Shown one piece after another: positions 46,261 through 55,815 of a stretch of DNA of 64,000 nt. Both the position numbers and the translations under genes were made by a program. The notes beneath the pieces were generated by a model. That model was not told the origin of the DNA. It worked only from the letters and a program-made list of their open reading frames with translations, and searched no databases. The DNA is from an uncultured Prevotella sp. (lineage in GTDB: Bacteria > Bacteroidota > Bacteroidia > Bacteroidales > Bacteroidaceae), in the NCBI GenBank assembly GCA_944320195.1, contig CALUGP010000010.1:1-64000 (forward strand), given 5' to 3'. How positions within the stretch are numbered: position 1 is the first letter of the stretch; each line of letters starts with the position of its first letter.

Positions 46261-47646
46261 TTAGTGTTTGATTATCACTTGGATTGTATCGAGGCCTAAT
46301 CTTGTTTGCAGCCATTGCGTCATTTTCCTTTGTTCTTCGGCTGAAAGTCTTGTTTTTCGTTCCAGTTCTATTATGGCCACAACATGCCTTTTTATCCCGG
46401 TTGTGTCGGCTGCGGCTTCATTGGCGATGCCCAGGCTTACGCTGGCTGTGTTGGGAAATAGGGTTTTTGTCTCTTTGGCTATGGCTGGAGCCATGTCACC
46501 ATAGCGCGTGTATTCGTTTAGCGACTTCTGTAGTAGTGTGACTTTGTTTGCTTCTTCGTGAAACATTGCAGCGTAATTGTCTGATGAAGTACGCATGTTG
46601 GCAAGACGGTTGTTTAGCATCATGACCGAGTCGGATTCCGTTCCTTGAATCACTTGCAGACGGTATCGTCCCAGTTTATAGTTTGACATGGCTTGTTCCG
46701 CATTCTTTATGGTGCTGTCTGTCAGTTCTCTTCCAACGGCGACGATGCGTAATGTCAGACTGTCTTTGTCAATGTCGTAGGATATAATCTGTGTGCCGGC
46801 TGTTTCCAGCTTGTCGCCTACAAATTTGCTGATGTTGGTTTTGAATATGCTTTCCTTCACGATGTTGTATGTCATGAATGCGGCCGGCACCATTGTGGCT
46901 ACAACCGTGATGATGATATAACGCCTGACCTTGACGTAACGTTCGCTGTCAACAAAGCGTTTTTGCTTGAACTTCATCATTCTCACTCCGATGTATGTGG
47001 CAAGGCTGATGAACACGGTGTTGATGAAGAACAGGTAAAATGCACCGAGAAAATAATATATGTTGCCCGTGGCGATGCCGAAGCCGGCGGTACAGAGCGG
47101 CGGCATCAATGCAGTTGCGATGGCTACGCCCGGCAGCACATTGCCTTTGCCTTTTGTGGCAAGTGCGACTATGCCCGCAGCGCCGCCGAACAGGGCTATC
47201 AACACGTCGTATAGAGTGGGGGAGGTGCGCGCCAACAGTTCTGACTGGGCTTCGTCAAGTGGGGTCAGAAGAAAGTATATTGTTGCAGTTATCACGCTGA
47301 TGACGGTGGCAACGATATAATTCTTGGCTGAGCGTTTCAGCAGTTCAAAGTCGTTTATGCCGACAGCCAGTCCCATGCCGATGATCGGCCCCATCAGCGG
47401 CGATATGAGCATGGCGCCGATTATTACGGCGGTAGAGTTTACGTTAAGTCCCAGCGATGCTATGAATATTGCGAAAACAAGAACCCATAGTGTCGCTCCG
47501 TGGAACGACACGCCGGCACTTATACTGCGTATAGTGTCTTCCTCGTTTTCTTTGTCGGGCATGGCGTTGAAGTATTTTTTCAGAAAACTTGCAGCCATTT
47601 GTCTTGCCTGGTAAATGGATTCGGTTTTGCCGTTGCTGTTTCCCAT
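46261..47646 (-). CDS. DUF389 family membrane protein
   Basis: 461 residues. An N-terminal block of about six membrane helices has the DUF389 signature VNSTAVIIGAMLISPLMGPI and GIVALATKGKGNVLPGVAIA, followed by a long soluble C-terminal region (about 255-461), probably periplasmic. It resembles the TIGR00341/TIGR00271 proteins, of unknown transport role. A -7 box (TATCTTTG on the minus strand, 47707-47714) lies about 60 bp upstream. Confidence 0.9.
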   Translation of the reverse strand: MGNSNGKTESIYQARQMAASFLKKYFNAMPDKENEEDTIRSISAGVSFHGATLWVLVFAIFIASLGLNVNSTAVIIGAMLISPLMGPIIGMGLAVGINDFELLKRSAKNYIVATVISVITATIYFLLTPLDEAQSELLARTSPTLYDVLIALFGGAAGIVALATKGKGNVLPGVAIATALMPPLCTAGFGIATGNIYYFLGAFYLFFINTVFISLATYIGVRMMKFKQKRFVDSERYVKVRRYIIITVVATMVPAAFMTYNIVKESIFKTNISKFVGDKLETAGTQIISYDIDKDSLTLRIVAVGRELTDSTIKNAEQAMSNYKLGRYRLQVIQGTESDSVMMLNNRLANMRTSSDNYAAMFHEEANKVTLLQKSLNEYTRYGDMAPAIAKETKTLFPNTASVSLGIANEAAADTTGIKRHVVAIIELERKTRLSAEEQRKMTQWLQTRLGLDTIQVIIKH

Positions 47647-47946
47647 AGTTTAGTTGTTGTTTAAGTATATTTGCGCGATGTCTTTTTTACATGTCTCGCT
47701 TGTTCGCAAAGATAGTGTTTTTTCTTATTCGCTGTACATTTTGTGATGGATATTTTTAAGTAGAATTGATGTTTTTCTTTCTTTTTGCTATTTTAAGAGT
47801 TCTTCTGTTCTGATATGTGCAGGGATGGGAAGCATTGCATGATAATCCCTTTTGGGTGTAGCCCACATTGGGTTCAGGCATGATTATTACTGTGTAGGCA
47901 TGGCTGCGGTCGCCATTATCGTTTAAAACACGGAAAATGGAAACTT

Positions 47947-48025
47947 ATTGATGGCTGATTGTAAGGTGAAAGATGGCTGATTGTGTTATAAAAGACGGCT
48001 GATTGTGTTGTAAAAGACGGCCTTT
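47947..48025. repeat. 22-bp-period array, locus 6 (4 units)
   Basis: Units start at 47947 (ATTGATGGCTGAT), 47969 (AAAGATGGCTGAT), 47991 (AAAGACGGCTGAT) and 48013 (exact AAAGACGGCCTTT). The first three share GGCTGATTGT and form a 22-bp tandem repeat, showing how units drift while the period is kept. The rest of the 724-bp gap between DUF389 and htpG holds no credible gene. Confidence 0.8.
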
Positions 48026-48282
48026 TGTATTGACATTCGTATAATTCTATTGCACGGTTTGTGCTTTTTCTGTGTTAACGTGCTGATAGCCAGGCATATA
48101 TTTTTGCACTATTCTGTTGCTGTTATTTGGTGTCATGTAGGATGGTTTCCGTATATGTGTGGTTTTTATGGTGCCTGGTTAAAACAAATTGTCGCTAAAT
48201 CATGGTTTTTGCAAGACATGTGTCAATACACGATTTTGCCGCTGATAGCCAATCGCGAAGAGGTTTGATGGCGGATAAGACA

Positions 48283-48325
48283 AGACGAACCGCTGAGGCA
48301 TTGTCCATGTATCAGCGGTTCGTCT
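48283..48325 (-). terminator. Terminator of htpG
   Basis: AGACGAACCGCTGA (48283-48296) pairs perfectly with TCAGCGGTTCGTCT (48312-48325). It is 46 bp past the htpG stop on the minus strand. Confidence 0.8.
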
Positions 48326-48370
48326 TTGTATGCACAACTATTTGTGGCTTTGTTTTATATTATGTGTTGG

Positions 48371-50425
48371 TCATTTGATTAATGCGACCGAACGCTTGAT
48401 GAACGCGTCAAGTGCTGAGCCTTTCAGCATACCGTTCTGTAATAGGGCAAGGTCAATGAGCTGATGTACAATCTTGTTGTCCTTTGCATATTCGGTGATA
48501 ATTTCTTTCTTCTTGTCACGCTGTTCGGCTAAAGCCTTCTCTGTGGCTGCCAGGTCGTCTTTTTCCTCCTGCGTCACTTCCTCCGGTTTTTTCTTGCTTT
48601 GGTTTTGGTGGAGGGCTGCCAGGCGTGCCTGTTGTCCCTTGATTTCGCTAAGCACAGGCTTTAATGCATCGCCGCATTTCTCGTTTTCGTCGGCAAGAAC
48701 GCCCTTTATCAACGGGTGGTCGCTGTTGAGGACAAGGCTGTAGCTGTCAGGCATCTGTGCATAAAAACTCATGCCGCTTTGGTAACGGCTTATGTCTTTC
48801 ATCCTTCGCATGTATTCGCTTTGCGTAATAATGACAGGTTGAGCGTCTTCACCAAGCGCCTGCACCTCCACGCCGAACTCTACTTTGTCTATAGTTGGAA
48901 GTTGTGAGCGGAATGCAGATGACAGATTGTCAGCAATGTCGCCGTCAAGTTCGTTTTTCTTAATGTCTTCCTTGACTATTAGACGGTCAATTATGTCGCT
49001 GTCTACACGCATGAATCTACTTTTCTCAAACTTCTGTTCAAACATTGACACTGCAGGAACATCGAGTTGTCCGTCGAGAAGCAATACGCTGTATCCTTTA
49101 TCCTTAGCTGCTTCAATGTATGAATATTGTTCTTCTTTGTTTGTCGCGTAAAGGTATATTGTCTGTCCGTCTTTGTCAGTCTGGTTGTCCTTTATCAGCG
49201 TTTTGTATTCATCCAGTGTGAAATATTTGTCGTCGACATCCTTGAAAAGTGCGAAATCTTTGGCCCGGTCATAGAAATCTTCTTGCGACAGCATTCCGTA
49301 GTTGATGAAAAGTTTTAAGTCGTCCCACTTGCTTTCATACTCTTTACGGTTTTCCTTGAATATGCTGTTTAAGCGGTCGGCCACCTTTTTAGTAATGTAT
49401 GTTGAGATTTTCTTTACGTCTTGGTCGCTTTGCAGGTAGCTGCGGCTGACGTTCAGCGGAATGTCTGGAGAGTCGATGACACCGTGGAGCAGTGTAAGGA
49501 AATCTGGAACAATGCCTTCCACCTGGTCTGTCACGAACACCTGGTTGCAGTAAAGTTGTATCTTGTTGCGCTGCAGGTCTATGTTCGACTTTATTCTTGG
49601 GAAGTAAAGTATTCCTGTAAGGTTGAACGGATAGTCAACGTTGAGGTGAATCCAGAACAGAGGATCATCCTGCATGGGATAAAGTTCATGGTAGAATTTC
49701 TTGTAATTTTCATCTTTTAGCGTGCTCGGTGTCTTAGTCCAAAGCGGTTCAACATCGTTTATGACATTGTCCTCATCAGTCTCCACTTGCTTGCCGTCTT
49801 TCCATTCGGTCTTTTTCCCGAACGCGATTGGCACAGGCATGAATTTGCAATATTTGTTGAGCAGCCCCTGAATGCGGCCCTTTTCAATGAATTCTTTGCA
49901 GTCGTCGGAAATGTGCAGTATAATGTCAGAGCCTCTTCCGGCTTTCTCTGCATCGTCAATCTCGAATGAAGGACTGCCGTCACAACTCCATTTGACAGCT
50001 TTTGCATTTTCGCGGTAACTTTTTGTGATTATCTCCACTTTGTCGCTTACCATGAATGCGCTGTAGAAACCGAGACCGAAGTGGCCTATGATGGCGTTGG
50101 CGTTGTCCTTGTATTTGTTGAGGAAATCGCTTACGCCGGAAAATGCGATTTGGTTGATGTACTTGTCTATCTCCTCTTCAGTCATGCCTATGCCGTTGTC
50201 GCTTATTGTCAGCGTCTTGTTTTTTTCATCAAGCGATACGCGCACAGTCAAGTCGCCCAAGTCTCCTTTGAATTCGCCTTTTTCTGCAAGCGTCTTGATT
50301 TTCTGTGTCGCGTCAACGGCATTGCTGACCATTTCGCGTAAGAATATCTCATGATCGGAATACAAAAACTTTTTGATCACGGGGAATATGTTTTCCGTCG
50401 TTACTCCTATATTACCTTTTTGCAT
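48371..50425 (-). CDS. htpG: Molecular chaperone HtpG (Hsp90)
   Basis: 684 residues. The GHKL ATPase domain has EIFLREMVSNAVDATQKI, ISDNGIGM and IGHFGLGFYSAFMV; the middle domain has GILYFPRIKS and NVSRSYLQSDQDVKKI, with the catalytic Arg; the C-terminal dimerisation domain includes a charged KKKPEEVTQEEKDD insertion typical of Bacteroidota HtpG. It is somewhat longer than E. coli HtpG (624). It stands alone with its own terminator. Confidence 0.97.
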   Translation of the reverse strand: MQKGNIGVTTENIFPVIKKFLYSDHEIFLREMVSNAVDATQKIKTLAEKGEFKGDLGDLTVRVSLDEKNKTLTISDNGIGMTEEEIDKYINQIAFSGVSDFLNKYKDNANAIIGHFGLGFYSAFMVSDKVEIITKSYRENAKAVKWSCDGSPSFEIDDAEKAGRGSDIILHISDDCKEFIEKGRIQGLLNKYCKFMPVPIAFGKKTEWKDGKQVETDEDNVINDVEPLWTKTPSTLKDENYKKFYHELYPMQDDPLFWIHLNVDYPFNLTGILYFPRIKSNIDLQRNKIQLYCNQVFVTDQVEGIVPDFLTLLHGVIDSPDIPLNVSRSYLQSDQDVKKISTYITKKVADRLNSIFKENRKEYESKWDDLKLFINYGMLSQEDFYDRAKDFALFKDVDDKYFTLDEYKTLIKDNQTDKDGQTIYLYATNKEEQYSYIEAAKDKGYSVLLLDGQLDVPAVSMFEQKFEKSRFMRVDSDIIDRLIVKEDIKKNELDGDIADNLSSAFRSQLPTIDKVEFGVEVQALGEDAQPVIITQSEYMRRMKDISRYQSGMSFYAQMPDSYSLVLNSDHPLIKGVLADENEKCGDALKPVLSEIKGQQARLAALHQNQSKKKPEEVTQEEKDDLAATEKALAEQRDKKKEIITEYAKDNKIVHQLIDLALLQNGMLKGSALDAFIKRSVALIK

Positions 50426-50643
50426 GTCTTTTGTGTTTTATATGTTATATTGAATTTTTACGAAATCGTATCAAGCAAAATCTGTGCCATAATGATGATA
50501 TTGTGTTTCACACTTCAATTTTACTCCATGCTGTTTTTGGTTTTTGTGGTTGTCTTTGTATGAATGGGTATGGTGGCGGATTAAGATTTTTATCAAAAGG
50601 TTGTGATTTTGTCTTATTTGGTGAAATCGGATACGGATGGTTT

Positions 50644-50673
50644 TTTGTCTGTCGTTGAAAACCTCTATCTTTG
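50644..50673 (+). promoter_or_regulatory. Promoter of the ECF sigma gene
   Basis: -33 TTTG (50644-50647), 18-bp spacer, -7 TATCTTTG (50666-50673), 26 bp before the ATG at 50700. It looks like a housekeeping promoter, not an ECF-autoregulated one. Confidence 0.6.
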
Positions 50674-50699
50674 CGAGTATAATAAAGTCCGATACGCAC

Positions 50700-51215
50700 A
50701 TGGAAAATCATGAAGCAAAGTTCTCTGTTATAAGGAAATATTACACTGACCACATGCATGAACTGCGTGTTTTTGTAAACAACAGGATACATGACGCCGA
50801 GGTCGCTGACGATATTGTGCAGAACGTTTTTATTCGTTTGCTGTCAATTGACGGAATCGTGAATTCTGACACTTTGTCAAATCTTGTTCATGCGATAGCC
50901 AGGAACCTGATATGCGATCATTATAGGCATAAAAGGTACGAGGATGAGTATGCCGGGTATGTATGCTCAAAGCCAGGATGCGAGATGTTCAGTGCCTCTC
51001 AAGCGTGCTCGGTTGACGAGATACGCGAGATTTTGGAATGTGGCATGGAGCGCTTGAACGAGAAGCAGCGTATTATTTACAGAATGAATGTATATGACGG
51101 GTTGGCTGTATCTGAGATATCAGAAACTTTGAATATGAATTATAAAAGTGTTGAAAACCGCCTTGGGTTGGCAAGAAAGGAAATGAGAAAGTACATGACA
51201 AGGATGTTGGCTTGA
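50700..51215 (+). CDS. ECF-type RNA polymerase sigma factor (orphan)
   Basis: 171 residues from the ATG at 50700 (MENHEAKFSV); the longer frame contains its promoter. Region 2 (about 8-75) has FVNNRIHDAEVADDIVQNVF and NLVHAIARNLICDHYRHKR; region 4 (about 110-165) has LNEKQRIIYRMNVYDGLAVS then the helix-turn-helix EISETLNMNYKSVENRLGLA. A Cys-containing linker (CSKPGCEMF) separates them. No anti-sigma gene lies on either side, unlike the usual sigma-FecR-SusC arrangement in Bacteroidota. Confidence 0.92.
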   Translation: MENHEAKFSVIRKYYTDHMHELRVFVNNRIHDAEVADDIVQNVFIRLLSIDGIVNSDTLSNLVHAIARNLICDHYRHKRYEDEYAGYVCSKPGCEMFSASQACSVDEIREILECGMERLNEKQRIIYRMNVYDGLAVSEISETLNMNYKSVENRLGLARKEMRKYMTRMLA

Positions 51216-51242
51216 AAGCTTGGAGATGCCTCCGCTGCACTT

Positions 51243-52958
51243 TCATTCCTTTGTCAGCTTTTTCAGTCGTCTTTTTGCTTCGGGCGCGTCAGGACAAAGT
51301 GTCAGGGCCTTGCGGTAGTTTGCGACGGCTGCTTCTGTCATGTGTTCGCGTTCGCATTCCTTTCCGAGCATTATGTATTCCACAGCGAGTTTTTTGAGAA
51401 ATGCTTTCTGGCTGTCAAGTTCCTCGTGCAGGCGGCTGTTTTCTGTTTTGAGTGTGTTGATTATGTTGAGTTTACGGCGGATCAGACGTTTTGACGATGG
51501 TTTTTCAATGTCATAACGATGGTGTATGGCGAGGAAGAATGCTTTTAGGAAAGCGTTAAAGTCGCCACGGTCGAAAGCTATTGCCGCGTCATGATATTCT
51601 TTGTCGGCTGCAGACTCATTGAGTGCACTGTTTATCAAGGATGCATCGTTGTATGTTTTTGCAAATTGTTTTATTTCCGGGCGTATGAAAATGTCTTCTT
51701 TACGTATTGGAGTCTGGAGGCTTATGCCTGTAAGCGAGGTGCAGCGCGAAAGTGCTACGTATGCTTGCCCTCCGGCGAACACTCCGCCTGTGAAGTCTAT
51801 GTTTACGCGGTTGAAGGTAAGGCCTTGGCTCTTGTGTACGGTTATGGCCCAAGCCAGACGGATTGGGAACTGGATATAGCTGCCGATTTCCTCTTCTTCT
51901 ATTTTCTTTTCTTTTTCGTTGAATCTATAGCGCATGTTGCTCCAGCGTTCGCGCCGAACGTCATGTTCATGGCCTTCTTCGGTGACTACGTATATCACTT
52001 CGTCTTCTTCGTCCATGCCTTCAATTACACCGAGCGTGCCGTTGACCCACCGGCGGTCAATGTCGTTCTTGATGAATATTATCTGTGCGCCGACTTTTAT
52101 TTCCAGTTCCATTGGCGACGGCAGGCTGTTTTCTGGAAAATCCCCTTTTACTTCGCCGTGGAATGTGACCGTGTCTCCAGGCAGTTTTCTTAAGTGCTGT
52201 TCGTTTATGTAATCTACGGTGTCGCGCCTGGTTGACAAGGTTATTGCAAGTCTGCCGTCAGCGGTGTCGAGTCGTTCGCCTACGCGCGTGTTAAGCTTGT
52301 TCAGGTCGGTGTCGGTAGCGTTGTTTGTGCGTATGTTGTCAAGGATGGATATGAATTCAGTGTCGCTTTGGCGGTATACTTTATGCAACTCAATGCTTAC
52401 AAGGCTCATTTCGCGCCATACATGTGCGCCGAAAAAGAACAGCGAGGTGTAGTAGGGGTGGAGCATGCGGCGTTCGTCTTCCTTTACGACGGGCTCGAGT
52501 TGGTAAATGTCGCCTACGAGCAGTAATTGTTTCCCGCCGAACGGTTCGCGCATGTTGCGTGAATACACTCGCAGCACTTTGTCTATGAAGTCTATGAGGT
52601 CAGCCCTCACCATGCTTATTTCATCGATGACGATGAGTTCTACCTCGCGGAGGATTTTCCGTTTTTCCGAAGGCAGTTTCATTGTAGAGCGCAGATTGCG
52701 TATAGAATATCGGGAGTCGTCGGGCAGCAACGGATGGAAAGGCAGTTTGAAAAAGCTGTGCAGGGTTGTTCCCCCGGCGTTGATTGCGGCGATGCCCGTC
52801 GGTGCCAGGATAATGTGTTTTTTCTTCGTGTTTGCACAGATGTGGCGTAGGAAAGTGGATTTCCCGGTGCCGGCTTTGCCTGTCAGAAACAGTGAGCGGT
52901 GAGTGTATTGTATGATTTGCAGAGCCTTCTGCAATTCGTTGTTGTCTATGTCAATCAT
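51243..52958 (-). CDS. PIF1-like helicase (second paralogue)
   Basis: 571 residues. Walker A GKAGTGKS at 27-34, APTGIAAINAGG, VIDEISMVRADLID, LLLVGDIYQLEPVV and WAITVHKSQGLTF match the paralogue at 36.6 kb. After the helicase core (to about 430) the C-terminus differs: a helical, partly coiled-coil region (LKTENSRLHEELDSQKAFLK) and a short TPR-like end (AAVANYRKALTLCPDAPEAK) replace the HTH domain. Probably a cytoplasmic DNA helicase; the TPR-like tail may recruit a partner. Confidence 0.88.
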   Translation of the reverse strand: MIDIDNNELQKALQIIQYTHRSLFLTGKAGTGKSTFLRHICANTKKKHIILAPTGIAAINAGGTTLHSFFKLPFHPLLPDDSRYSIRNLRSTMKLPSEKRKILREVELIVIDEISMVRADLIDFIDKVLRVYSRNMREPFGGKQLLLVGDIYQLEPVVKEDERRMLHPYYTSLFFFGAHVWREMSLVSIELHKVYRQSDTEFISILDNIRTNNATDTDLNKLNTRVGERLDTADGRLAITLSTRRDTVDYINEQHLRKLPGDTVTFHGEVKGDFPENSLPSPMELEIKVGAQIIFIKNDIDRRWVNGTLGVIEGMDEEDEVIYVVTEEGHEHDVRRERWSNMRYRFNEKEKKIEEEEIGSYIQFPIRLAWAITVHKSQGLTFNRVNIDFTGGVFAGGQAYVALSRCTSLTGISLQTPIRKEDIFIRPEIKQFAKTYNDASLINSALNESAADKEYHDAAIAFDRGDFNAFLKAFFLAIHHRYDIEKPSSKRLIRRKLNIINTLKTENSRLHEELDSQKAFLKKLAVEYIMLGKECEREHMTEAAVANYRKALTLCPDAPEAKRRLKKLTKE

Positions 52959-53113
52959 GAATGATCTGTATGAGCTGTGCTAGTTGGCTGAGATGGGCAA
53001 AGAACAAATGCCGCGTTGTCTGGTATTTAGGGATTGCTCATTTTACGTTGTTCATCTTATTTGTTTATGGAGCATGAAAAAGGTTGGAATTATCGTGAAT
53101 GACCGACAATGTA

Positions 53114-53192
53114 AAAGACGGCCTTTCGGTTGGCAAAAGGCCGTCTTTCATGCTGCGTTTTGCGGTATTTTACATTGTAAAAGGCCGTGTTT
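53114..53192. repeat. 22-bp-period array, locus 7 (4 units)
   Basis: Units start at 53114 (exact AAAGACGGCCTTT), 53136 (exact AAAGGCCGTCTTT), 53158 (TTTTGCGGTATTT) and 53180 (AAAGGCCGTGTTT). The first two exact cores are inverted and form a 13-bp hairpin stem with a 9-nt loop, as at locus 2. The array sits downstream of PBP1A and upstream of the PIF1-like gene, both on the minus strand. Confidence 0.85.
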
Positions 53193-53227
53193 TGCAAATT
53201 AATCCGGCTTGTGATGATTTGTCCATA

Positions 53228-55765
53228 CTATAAGTCGTCAAACCTTATTACTTCCTCGTGTGGCCTGTCGGCATTTTTCTTCTGCTCTTTTTCCCCCTCC
53301 TGTCGTTGCGGACTTGTGGGCTCTATGTTTACGGAATTCCCGATAACCATTTTTTCGAGCGCATTCATCGGATGGCCTGCCTTTTCTGCTGCGATGGAGT
53401 CTGCTATGGCGGTACTGTCTACCAGGCTTGTGTCTTTCTTTGCAGGGTAGTAGCTGTCACACAAATACATGTCGCGCGTGATGTCGTCGTCGACAGGCTT
53501 GTGGAACCGCCCGTGGTATTTCCTGAAGTCGGGGTCAGACATTAATGATTGGAGGAAGTATCCGCATATGGGCAGCGCCGTGCGGCTTCCTTGGCCGAGC
53601 GCACCCGTACGGAAGTGGATGCTTCGGTATTCGCCGCCGACCCATGCCCCGACGACGATGTTTGGGCTGACACCCATGAACCATGCGTCAGAGTGATTGT
53701 TTGATGTTCCGGTCTTGCCGCCGAAATCAGTGTCACCCGCCGCGTTGTTTATATATCCCCACAGACTTTGTGAAGTGCCGCCCGGTTCGCGCATTCCTCC
53801 CATTAGCAGTTGTTGCATGAAGAAAGCGCTTTTGTATGGTATGACTTGCTTCTCCTCCTCCGTGCTTGTGTATACCTCGTTCCCGTCTTTGTCGACGATT
53901 CTTGTCACAAGCACCGGCTCGATGTGCTTGCCGTCGTTTGCTATCGTACAATAGGCGTTGACCATTTCAAGCAGATTTACGTCAGACGAACCTAATGCCA
54001 ATGAGGGCTGCTCGTCGAGCGGACTTTTTATGCCCATGTCATGGGCTGTCTTCGCGATGTTCTTGATGCCCATCTCCTGGCCGAGCCTTACGGCTACAGA
54101 GTTGATGCTACGTGCAAATGCTCCTTTAAGAGGTATGGAATCGCCAGAGAAGCTGCCGTTTGCATTCGTTGGAGTCCATGTGGTCATTCCGTGTTTGTGC
54201 TTGTCATATACTTCCATGCGTATGTATTCGTCACGGCGTTTGTCACAAGGGGTTAGTCCCTGGTTCATGGCTTCAGTGTATACGAACAGCTTGAATGTTG
54301 AGCCAGGCTGTCTCATAGCGGTCACCTTGTCATATTTCCATGAATTGAAGTCAATGTCACCTACCCAGGCTTTTACATGCCCCGTCTGCGGTTCCATGGC
54401 TACAAACGAGCAGTGCATGAACTTTACCATGTAGCGTATGGAGTCCATCGTGCTCATTTCTTTCTCTATGGTGCCTTTTTCGTAGTCAAACAATTTCACC
54501 TTGTGTGGCTTGTTGAGATAGTAATTTATGGAATCCGGCTGGTTGGGAAACTTTTGTGACAGCATCTTGTACACAGGCTGGCGCTTAGCAATATCTTCAA
54601 TGAAGTGGGGTATTATCTGGCGGTTCTCGTCACGCCAAGGATCTTGTCCGGCCCAGTGACGGTCGAAGTTCCGTTGTACCTGCCGCATTTGTTTGTGCGC
54701 CGCGTCTTCGGCGTATTTCTGCATTCGGGTGTCAATGGTCGTATATATTTTCAGCCCGCTGCTGTAAAGATCATATCCGTTTTCCTTGCACCAGTCTTTC
54801 AGGTAGTCGGCGATTGCTTCACGGAAATATTTAGCCTGGCCGTCGTAATTGCTTTCTACGCTGTAGCTTAGTTTTATTGGAATCTTGCAGATGGAGTCAT
54901 ATTCCGTGCTGGTGATGTCTCCATGCGTCATCATATTGTGCAAAACAACATTGCGGCGTGCAAGGCTGTTTTCAGGATGGCTTATCGGGTTGTAATATGT
55001 CGTGGCTTTCAGCATGCCGACGAGTACGGCGGCTTGTTCCGGCGTAATCTTTGCAGGCGTGGTGTTGAAATATGTCTTGCAGGCTGTTTTGATGCCGTAT
55101 GCGTTGGAACCGAAATCAACCGTATTGGCATACATTGTCAATATTTCCTTCTTGTCATAAAGCATCTCAAGCTTTGTTGCGATGATCCATTCCTTGCTCT
55201 TCATTATGAGCATACGCACGCCGGGAATATTGCCAAGAAGGCCTGTTGAATATTGCGTCCTGACACGGAACATGTTTTTTGCCAATTGCTGAGTTATGGT
55301 TGACGCTCCTCGTGCTTCATGGCTGACGATTACATCTTTTAATACGGCAAACATGCCAATGGGGTCGACACCGCGGTGCTTGTAGAATCTTTCGTCCTCA
55401 GTATCAATCAGCGCCTTCCAAAAGACAGGGTTTACGTCCTCGTATTTTACGGGGGTGCGGTTTTCACTGAAATACTTGCCGATAAGTACTCCGTTGTCAC
55501 TGTATATTTCAGAAGCTTCGCTGGTTGTGGGCTTCTTTATTTGCGAGAAGCCTGGAGACTTGCCGAACAGCCACAAAAAGTTGATGTCCACCATTCCCAA
55601 ATACACGATGAACGCAACTATTAGCGAAACTATTATCACAATGGTCTTTTTATACCATTTGCTGTTGATATAAAGGCCTTTGTACCAATGCCAGAAGGAC
55701 TTTATTTTATTGGCGAACAGACTTGCGAATTTACCAATGAATGAGCCTTTGAGTTTTTGGAACAT
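53228..55765 (-). CDS. mrcA: Bifunctional penicillin-binding protein 1A
   Basis: 845 residues. A cytoplasmic tail and one membrane helix (about 43-62) precede the GT51 glycosyltransferase domain, with EDERFYKHRGVDPIG (catalytic Glu) and GASTITQQLAKNMF, and a penicillin-binding transpeptidase domain with SxxK (PGSTFKLF), SxN (SINSVA) and KTG (GKTGTSNN). It polymerises and cross-links peptidoglycan. A -7 box (TACATTTG on the minus strand, 55792-55799) is 27 bp upstream. MltG, encoded elsewhere in the window, acts on the same nascent strands. Confidence 0.96.
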   Translation of the reverse strand: MFQKLKGSFIGKFASLFANKIKSFWHWYKGLYINSKWYKKTIVIIVSLIVAFIVYLGMVDINFLWLFGKSPGFSQIKKPTTSEASEIYSDNGVLIGKYFSENRTPVKYEDVNPVFWKALIDTEDERFYKHRGVDPIGMFAVLKDVIVSHEARGASTITQQLAKNMFRVRTQYSTGLLGNIPGVRMLIMKSKEWIIATKLEMLYDKKEILTMYANTVDFGSNAYGIKTACKTYFNTTPAKITPEQAAVLVGMLKATTYYNPISHPENSLARRNVVLHNMMTHGDITSTEYDSICKIPIKLSYSVESNYDGQAKYFREAIADYLKDWCKENGYDLYSSGLKIYTTIDTRMQKYAEDAAHKQMRQVQRNFDRHWAGQDPWRDENRQIIPHFIEDIAKRQPVYKMLSQKFPNQPDSINYYLNKPHKVKLFDYEKGTIEKEMSTMDSIRYMVKFMHCSFVAMEPQTGHVKAWVGDIDFNSWKYDKVTAMRQPGSTFKLFVYTEAMNQGLTPCDKRRDEYIRMEVYDKHKHGMTTWTPTNANGSFSGDSIPLKGAFARSINSVAVRLGQEMGIKNIAKTAHDMGIKSPLDEQPSLALGSSDVNLLEMVNAYCTIANDGKHIEPVLVTRIVDKDGNEVYTSTEEEKQVIPYKSAFFMQQLLMGGMREPGGTSQSLWGYINNAAGDTDFGGKTGTSNNHSDAWFMGVSPNIVVGAWVGGEYRSIHFRTGALGQGSRTALPICGYFLQSLMSDPDFRKYHGRFHKPVDDDITRDMYLCDSYYPAKKDTSLVDSTAIADSIAAEKAGHPMNALEKMVIGNSVNIEPTSPQRQEGEKEQKKNADRPHEEVIRFDDL

Positions 55766-55815
55766 ATGTTGTTATTGTATGTTTAATGGTGCAAATGTAG
55801 TTAATTTACTACATT

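Noticed and set aside
48050-48268. 72-codon plus-strand frame between DUF389 and htpG
   Set aside because: No promoter, no recognisable domain, composition rich in Trp, Cys and Phe as expected from non-coding AT-rich DNA.
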